Positions 56,854 through 64,000 of a stretch of 64,000 nt of DNA are shown here, piece by piece. Position 1 is the stretch's first letter, and the number at the start of each line of letters is the position of its first letter. Source of the stretch: Lingula anatina. Taxonomy: Eukaryota > Brachiopoda > Lingulata > Lingulida > Lingulidae. Below the pieces are notes generated by a model that saw only the letters and a list, made by a program, of their open reading frames with translations, did not search any database and was not told the origin of the DNA. The stretch lies in contig NW_019775449.1 of the NCBI RefSeq assembly GCF_001039355.2, positions 1-64,000 of the forward strand, given 5' to 3'. The translations under genes were made by a program, and so were the position numbers.

Positions 56854-58555
56854 CGCGCACGTGTGCCACTGATATGTCTTTCATAGGAGCTACAATGGAG
56901 GAGGCGGAGTCTAGGGGTATCTGGTTGGTTGGTTGTGAGCAATTGGCATTCTTTAACGTAATAATAATGCAAATTTATGTTTTAAGAAGCCCCAGAATCC
57001 CGCGTGAAAGAGAAGACTTCCCTCCCCAGGTTCAAGGCGGCTCATGGTTGCCTGTTGTTCATGAAAGGACCACTGGGTATGTCTCAGGTATATTCCCGAC
57101 AAAATTACAATTTAAAGCAAGATAACACACACCTTTTACCTGTTTCACTTGCTAGGTCTCTGACGCCCTTGCATCCCATCGATAAAACGAAAACAAACAG
57201 CATCCAGTATAAAAACTACGGACAAATAAAATATCAGAAATTAATTAAAGGTTGACATGCTAATGCGGCATATTAGTGTTACGTATATCACGTTTTATTC
57301 TGACAGTTTTTAAGAATGTATCATAGCTAAAAGCTACATGTATCCTTGCACCATAGCCCATTGGAACCTGTGCTTGGGTTTTATTTGAGCGACTCATGAA
57401 AGACGGAATCTGTCATGGTATGTCGCCTTTTACAATTACTGCACTGTTTGGATCTCAAAAGTACCTTTACTAGAATAAAAAATAAAAAGAAGCGAAGTGC
57501 CATGTAATGCTGCTTTTGCCTTTCCATACGTTGCATGTTTCTTATTAAACATGGTGTCCTTAAATCAAAACGATCGTGCCACAAGTACGTTAAGCACGGA
57601 TTTAGTAGCAAACAGAAGAAACATCAAATAATTTGTATGTAAGAATGGAGATAATGGAAAGAATGAAATGTGTAAAGGAATGGGAAAATGATTGTGGGTT
57701 GTTAAAGCTTTACTTCTGTTTACTGCCAATTGTAAATGCAAATTAGATATGCTCAACATGTCCCGAATAGTGAAAGTAACCTTGCATTATCGATTGCCAA
57801 AGAAGTATCACAAAGTGCAGGAATTTCCAAGAGGCCTGAAAGAGCTGTTCCTAGCATAGGAGATCCCTCGACAACCTTCTTCTTTTTTCATAATATCAAA
57901 ACTCACTAACTTGCCTTTACTACGAGTATTTCTGAGTGTAATTGATAAAAAAATACCAAGAGATGGTCCGCTTCAATATGGGTGCAGTAAAACATCATTA
58001 TCATTAGCTTAAACATAAAGGGTGATTTCCGCGTAGGTAGCACTTCACGTAACGTGCCTTACATGAAAATGATGTCATCACCAACGGTGTCAACATCTGC
58101 GTAACGCGATGAAAATTACGTTGGGTTTGAAAATTGTTAAATTTATTTTTTGTTTTAGAGGCTTCGTGCAAGATAGATTAAAAATGTAATTTGGCCTTGA
58201 CGCAGGGTTCAGTGTTACAGCTATGCCATATGAGTGCGCATCCAAGCACAATCCCTTCTCGGGTATTGCAGTATGACTCTATGAGCAAGAAAAAAGTTTA
58301 CAATTATTTTGACTTATACATTTTGAATATTTCTAGCAAAAAATTCCGTACTGATGTTTTGTTTTCTAATAAAGAGTGTGTGTGCTTTTTAAAGGAGAAA
58401 ATTAAAACAAATGCCTATAAAATTACTTTTTTTTATTCAGTTAAACTATTTGACATCTTTAAAGCCAAATTTATTGCTTTGAATATGAGTGTTGAGAAGC
58501 CCTAGGTGGGAGATGTTTGTGTACAATGACCAATGACTTTTTCATATTAAATTGT
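56854..58555. repeat. Upstream flank of aquaporin C (duplicated intergenic unit)
   Basis: Collinear with 29049-30350 and, in its right part (from about 57650), with 33490-34380. No coding exon was recognised. A faint echo of the promoter-distal block (TCCAGTATAAAAACTA) recurs at about 59140, suggesting that an older duplicated edge reaches there. Confidence 0.6.
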
Positions 58556-58975
58556 TACTTCCAAAGCTGTAATTAATTCTCGGCTGCGCTTGGAGGAGAT
58601 TTTGACACCTTGACGCATGCGCAGTAGTATCTCTTAGCTGTGGAGTTCATCAGTTGAGTTGTGACGACTCAAGCATACAGACGCGTAATATTGCTAGAGG
58701 TAGTGCTTGTTGTTGCACAAAATCGACAAACACATTTTTCAAAGCAACTGCGACCGCCATTTACTTTCTAACTTCCTACTGCGCATGCGTCAACGTATGA
58801 GAATCTCCTCCGAGCGCAGCCGAGAATTAATTACAGCTTTGGAAGTAACTCGCTCGCGCTGCCAGTAATTACGCCGCGGGGTATTCAAGGCACAGACCGT
58901 GATCACAAGATACCGTCAATAGATTTTTAGATTTTTAGAAAATAGGTTTTTCATGTGAACGGTCCCTTATAAGAA
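58556..58975. mobile_element. Complex hairpin MITE
   Basis: Arms ACTTCCAAAGCTGTAATTAA ... GACGCATGCGCAGTAG (58557-58630) pair with CTACTGCGCATGCGTCAACG ... TTAATTACAGCTTTGGAAGT (about 58768-58848) around a unique 130-base centre. The right flank (58849-58975) equals the right half of the element at 52479-52702, including CGCCGCGGGGTATTCA and ending CATGTGAACGG. Confidence 0.65.
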
Positions 58976-61347
58976 CATCGTGGCATTTCGCACTAATGAC
59001 AAGTCTTTTCTCCGCAACTCTGCGCAACTCAGCTGAATGTTATTGATTAACTGTTTTTAACATTCGTTGACATTCTGTCACGCTTGCGGTCTTAGGCACC
59101 CTGGCTCCCCCTTGCTAAAATGAAGACAAAAACTGAGACAAGCAGACTCCAGTATAAAAACTATGGAAAAAGAGAATTTTAGAGATTTGATAAGGATCGT
59201 TTTTTTTTCAGTTTCACACGATGGAAAAATATTGAAGCCCCCTAACTTGGAATGTTTATGGTTTAAATGAACAGTCATAAGCCAGTGGTGACAGAGAGCT
59301 TTACCCAGATTTGGAAATTTTGCTATGTTTGTCGTCAGTGTCCAATGATAATTAAACGTAGACGACATCTCCTCGTTGCTTTTGTCTTTCAAGAATACCT
59401 TGCATGATATCTTTACACTTGGGGCATCTTATCCTTGAATAAGGGGGGGGGGGGGGTCAAAAAGACAGAGGCCATAAATTCATTAACAATCACAGAAGAT
59501 GTCAAGATTATGCCAGGAAACAACGAAGAATTGGAGAAAATGACGGCTGTAAACGGACGTGGAGATGATAAAATTATGCATTATGCAACCAGCTTATCCT
59601 TTAGATAAAAGAGGAGGCATTATTACCCTTCAGATTTCCAGGACAGACTTTAAACTGCAACTGCACACGTCAGCGACTAAAACATTAATGCACTTTGACC
59701 CTCACATTCTGCTTAGAATTATCACACGGGGAATGGAACTGCATTAACCACGTAATGTGCAATACTCTACTAATTTGTTCCACCTAAGTAACTTGAAATT
59801 ATTTTAATTGCTATTGCTTAAGTCTGGTATATCAATGGTTTTGTTAAAACTGTTACAAAAGACTAGAGATTCACAGAGTACTGAAAAAATGAATATACTC
59901 CTGCTTTTCGAAATAATTCCAAGCAAGATTGAACGATTAAGCCTTAGTGATAAATGTTCTTGCTGTACTACGTGAATGCGCATCCAAACAAAACCGCCCA
60001 TTCGTGGTATTGCACCATTTAAAAATTCGTGTTCCCCCTTGTTGTCATTAATAACAGGTATCCCAGTGCTATCAAAATAACATGAATTCCTCAAAAGCAA
60101 GTTAAAATAAATTAGTAGCAATGCTTACAAAGCTGCACATCTTACACATTGTGAAAATGAACGTGTAATGCCGGTGCTGGTATACTTCATACTAAAAGAC
60201 ACGGAAATGATGCTCAATACCTAGTAAATATCGTTTTATAATTAACAAAGTTAAAACAGTTTAAGCATGGTTTATTCAAGTTATATAAATCATGATTTAC
60301 AAAATTCTCTTTATATTGCTGTAAAAACTTAGTACAGTTTTCATGTAAAAGAACCCATTTGATTTTGATTAAATACTTGCAATTCACAATAAATGTGATT
60401 TTGCATAATTCAAAAGTGCATAATATAAGTTTACAAAGGACAGACATTTTACATTAATGCAATCAAATATCATGAAGTTAAATAACTTTTTTATAATTAG
60501 TCTATTCCAGGTTAACTCCATGAAAAGGTGTTTTTGACAGGTCTAGATCCTAGAACAGTTCTAGGACTTATCTAGAATATTCTTATACCACCTACTGATG
60601 TGTTCTATTACATCATACAAAGGGGAAGTTTATGTAAGATTAAACCAGATAGTTGTAAAATTTTTAAAATATGTTTGAGCAGTACTGTACTGATAACTGT
60701 ATCAACTTCTTAACAAGATAACTTGCAAACATATATTACTACTGAATATAAACAAACATGAACAGAAAATGATATTTAGGACTAGATTTACACTGAGCAC
60801 ATACTCCAATAAAGGAACTGTAAACATTTAAAATAGAATCAATGACTGAAGAGTAATCCCCCCCCCCCTTTATCTATTTACAAGATAGAAATACTAGTAG
60901 ACAGTGCATATTACTTTTTTTAAAAACTATAAACACATTAATGTTTTTTTTTCTTAGTAAAATCTGTATCATACAGCTGAACTGCTGGTCACATTGTATT
61001 GTACAAGTTATCATCCAGTTCCCATGTTGTTGCATGGGAAAATATATCATTTGTCAAATTAAGAAAAGAATATTCACTTCTGAATAAATAATAGTATATT
61101 AAAAACTAAGACAAAAACAAATATATTAAAGTTGTTACTACACATGTACATGTATATTAACTATAAATGGATGGAAATTTGATCCTTAGTTGTCAAGCTA
61201 TATACTCAGCTACATTGTTGCATAGAGAAATCATCTGAGCAATAAAAAGGATTTTAAAAAATATAAGTAAATACACATCTTAATTAAGGGCAGTAAGACA
61301 AAAAAAAAAAGTGGACGGCTTTTAAATAGAAACAGTAACAACATATT
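58976..61347. other. Intergenic region between the aquaporin array and ECT2L
   Basis: AT-rich with no recognised coding exon. It holds a poly-G run at about 59442-59457, a poly-C run near 60860 and otherwise unremarkable sequence. The open frames 59078-59392, 59559-59747, 59804-60121 and 60214-60447 have no family resemblance and no splice partners. The 3' untranslated region of the ECT2L gene should occupy the right end. Confidence 0.5.
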
Positions 61348-64000
61348 CTACTTGGGTACATTCTCCAGGGACAATTTGATCATTTTATCAACAAGAGTGA
61401 TCCAGTTGAACTTGGCCTCATAACTATGAGCTTGTAAGATCCACTTCCTCTTTGGGGTGTACATCTTGAAGGCATTCTTCACATCTGAAATTAGCAATAT
61501 GTGTGCACATTTCTTTGGAAAATCCATAGTCTATGTCCACTGGAATGTGGTTTTTTGAGAAGCTGTGCAATGGAAATTTACTACAAAAATTCCAGTTATG
61601 ATAAAAGTAAGTGTATTTGCAGGCATCAGTTCATATAAAAATACATATTGTATACCAAAAAAAAATGTGTCCAATCTATTATGTTATTCCTAAATATTTA
61701 TCTTACATTTTGAATCCGGGATGTCTTCCATCCTTAATCTTGGCAAACCTAGCACTGCCTCATAGATGTAGGTGTGTTCCACATAGCGTTCAAATGGAAA
61801 GTGCTTGGTCTTTCTCTTGGTAATTATCACAGAGTCATTGAAGAGATATAGGCCCAAGTTATCTATTTCTTGATACATTCTGTAATGTAAAACACCAGCA
61901 TGATGAAGAACTTCATCTGAAGTCATGCAAACTCATGCATAACATGATGATGTGAAATATGCTAGAATTTTGTATGTTTTTATTATCCATGAAAATCCAC
62001 TATTTGCAAAGAAAGATGTAAAAAATCAAAGATAAATAAAAATAAGACTACTTGTACTATTTTTTTTCATCAGTATTAGCTGAAACCTTTATGAACATTG
62101 CCTACATGGCTGGAACATTCACATTACTCAAATTTTCTGGTCCCAAAGTGGAGTCACTGCACAGGAGTCCACTTAAGATTACCACTGGCACAGATGTTTG
62201 CATATGCCTACCTTAATTCAGGCTTAATTGTGTTAGCAGCAGGAGGCCTCAGGAGGGACATGTCTTCATGTTTCAGGAAATATCTGTTGGTTTCAAGAAG
62301 AGACTGAAAAAAAAACATAAAATTATTACACTCAAGTTTATTAGTTACTACGATAACCATTATTGACTAAGGGGCCCGTTCCTTAAATGAACTTGTTACA
62401 TGTATTTACACATAAAGTTACATTAATCCAAAATGGAAAGATTAATACATGTAGCAGGTTTTAAAGTATTTGCATACTTAATGTACATGAAAAATTTCAT
62501 CATAATCAACTTACTGGGCAGTGCTGTATTTGTTTCTGGACAGCAAGAAGTTCCCTGTCATGCTCTCCTCTTAGTTTTGCTTCTTTTACCATTCTTTCTA
62601 CTTCCTTGATGCTCTCCAGTGCTGCAGCAGTGTCCCCTCTGTCTACGTGGTCTTTGGGGGTGTTGGCTTCATACCAGGTTAGGAGAACCACATACTCACA
62701 TAGTCTTTTACCAGGTGCCAAAAACAGCTCAAATAAACTGAAGAAAGAGAGCCAATACATTTATATCAGCTGTGAAAACATTTTACATCTTTACTGTACA
62801 TGTAACACACAAAGATCAGCAAATTTAAAAGAATTACAAAAAGTAACTAAAAATGGGAACATCTGTAATATGGCAACAAAAGTTAAACAATCTTAGTTAC
62901 AGCTTGAACAATAAGTCTGTATTTGTCAGTAGTGCAATAACACTTTCTCTCTTTTCTTATACATCTATTAGTTTATATCGATATCTTCTATCCTCACGTT
63001 AACATCCTGGTCCTAGCAGTTCTCTCCTGTCTCTTCACAAATGCCTTGAAGTTTGGGTAGTCAAACAGGCACTTCTCTAGTACAGCAATGATGATCTGGT
63101 AGTTCTTGAAGAACTCTGTGTACCAGTTGAGTTTTGTACAGAACTTGACCATAACATCACCCAGACACTGGTCCTCACTCCAGTCATCTATACGGATCTG
63201 TAGCTCATCAACTAAGTGACTACAGAAGATAATGAAGAAGAGAAACTTTAAATGATCCTTAATGATAATATTTTTTTAGTTCTGATGTTCAAACACCAAC
63301 AAATAACATAAAATGTTTTCAATTATTGAGAATGAGTGCATAATGCTCATAAAACAGCTTGATACATCTACCAGTAGAACCATAACTTATCTAGCAGTCT
63401 AGTTTGTCTTATGTTCCAGAAAATGTGATAATTCCAAGAAACATTTTGTTTTTTGTCATGTGCCATGCTAAAAAGATTCTGGCTAAATAACAGTTCAAAT
63501 ATAATATTAAATGGCATCATTGATCAGATATATATTTATGTTAAAAAGGAAGATGATTATATTCTCACCTGCTGATTTCTAACAGGGTCATAATGTCAGA
63601 GAAAATGTTCTGTAGATGTGGGGCACTAAGAATAGCTCTACAATAGAAACACATCTCTACTGGTAGAAATACTTTAAGTTTTGAAAACATGTTTCATGAT
63701 ATCAAATTACCATTATGTTGCTATATATTAACCACAAATAAAATTTCCTTCAAATGTACTTAACAACCTTTTCCTTGATCGACACAATGTAAAAAAGCAT
63801 TACAGGTAGTTTTAACACCCCATTGCTCAATTCTGGCTGCTTACTAATTCTTATTCAACTGCTTCTTGGCATCACCTTACCTATTGGAGGAGATAGCCCT
63901 CCTAAGAGGTACAACAAACACATCCTTGATGATCTCCAGTGTTCTTTTGTAATCCACTTCTGATGCTAATATCTCACGGGCTATCACACTTCTCTTCTCT
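61348..64000 (-). CDS. ECT2L: ECT2L-like Rho guanine-nucleotide exchange factor (C-terminal DH-PH part)
   Basis: Exchange factor domain pair that loads GTP on Rho-family GTPases; the gene runs off the right edge. Exons on the minus strand: 63881-64000 (partial), 63569-63637, 62998-63219, 62515-62737, 62212-62303, 61707-61879, 61348-61484; all joins keep phase, stop TAG at 61350-61348. The DH domain opens with REILASEVDYKRTLEIIKDV and RAILSAPHLQNIFSDIM, continues with KFCTKLNWYTEFFKNY and ends with LFELFLAPGKRLCEYVVLL and HVDRGDTAAALESIKE. The PH domain has LGLYLFNDSVIITKR, FPFERYVEHTY, EDIPDSKYVKNAF and the final-helix tryptophan in FNWITLVDKM. This order and wording match vertebrate ECT2L, in which an F-box region precedes DH; that part would be beyond base 64000. 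About 290 residues are visible. Confidence 0.88.

Overview
The window is animal nuclear DNA: AT-rich, with genes split into many short exons with GT-AG introns, and introns full of inverted-repeat transposons. Protein similarity, the TACATGTA-rich base composition and the aquaporin and transposon types suggest a lophotrochozoan, most likely a mollusc such as a bivalve. That placement is inferred, not proven. Exon boundaries come from conserved protein sequence plus splice signals and compatible reading phases, read by eye.

Layout. (1) 45-1218, minus: the first three coding exons of TMEM138, a ciliary transition-zone membrane protein; the gene runs off the left edge. (2) 2925-22194, plus: TUBGCP2 (gamma-tubulin complex component 2), 26 readable coding exons. 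One expected internal exon of about 110 bases is missing. At that place (5894-12669) lies a 6.8-kb DNA transposon with ~0.5-kb terminal inverted repeats and one intact 1461-codon gene that combines a putative DDE-type transposase core, an XPG/FEN1-like nuclease region and a CXC-type cysteine tail (Academ-like). (3) 25323-56853, minus: a tandem array of three intact, eight-exon aquaporin genes (here A, B, C). All three have NPA in the first pore loop but NPC in the second, and have lost the selectivity-filter arginine. Each has the same TATA promoter and GC-rich upstream block. Duplicated intergenic DNA suggests that a fourth copy was lost between A and B. (4) 61348-64000, minus: the 3' half of a RhoGEF gene (DH-PH domains), the ECT2L orthologue, running off the right edge.

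Mobile DNA. The array acts as a natural record of insertions, because one paralogue often keeps the empty site that another has filled. This gives clean boundaries and target-site duplications for an 8.8-kb element in intron 1 of gene B (39244-48081, 6-base duplication GCTAAA, with a decayed CXC-tailed gene), a 552-base element in B intron 3, a 167-base hairpin in B intron 1 and a 224-base hairpin in C intron 5. A GC-rich unclassified insertion (about 30866-33490) ends in eight copies of a ~100-base tandem repeat. A single N at 50324 between two near-identical 140-base copies looks like an assembly artefact.

The genes are not functionally linked. TMEM138 and TUBGCP2 are divergent neighbours separated by 1.7 kb, and the aquaporins form a locally duplicated family.
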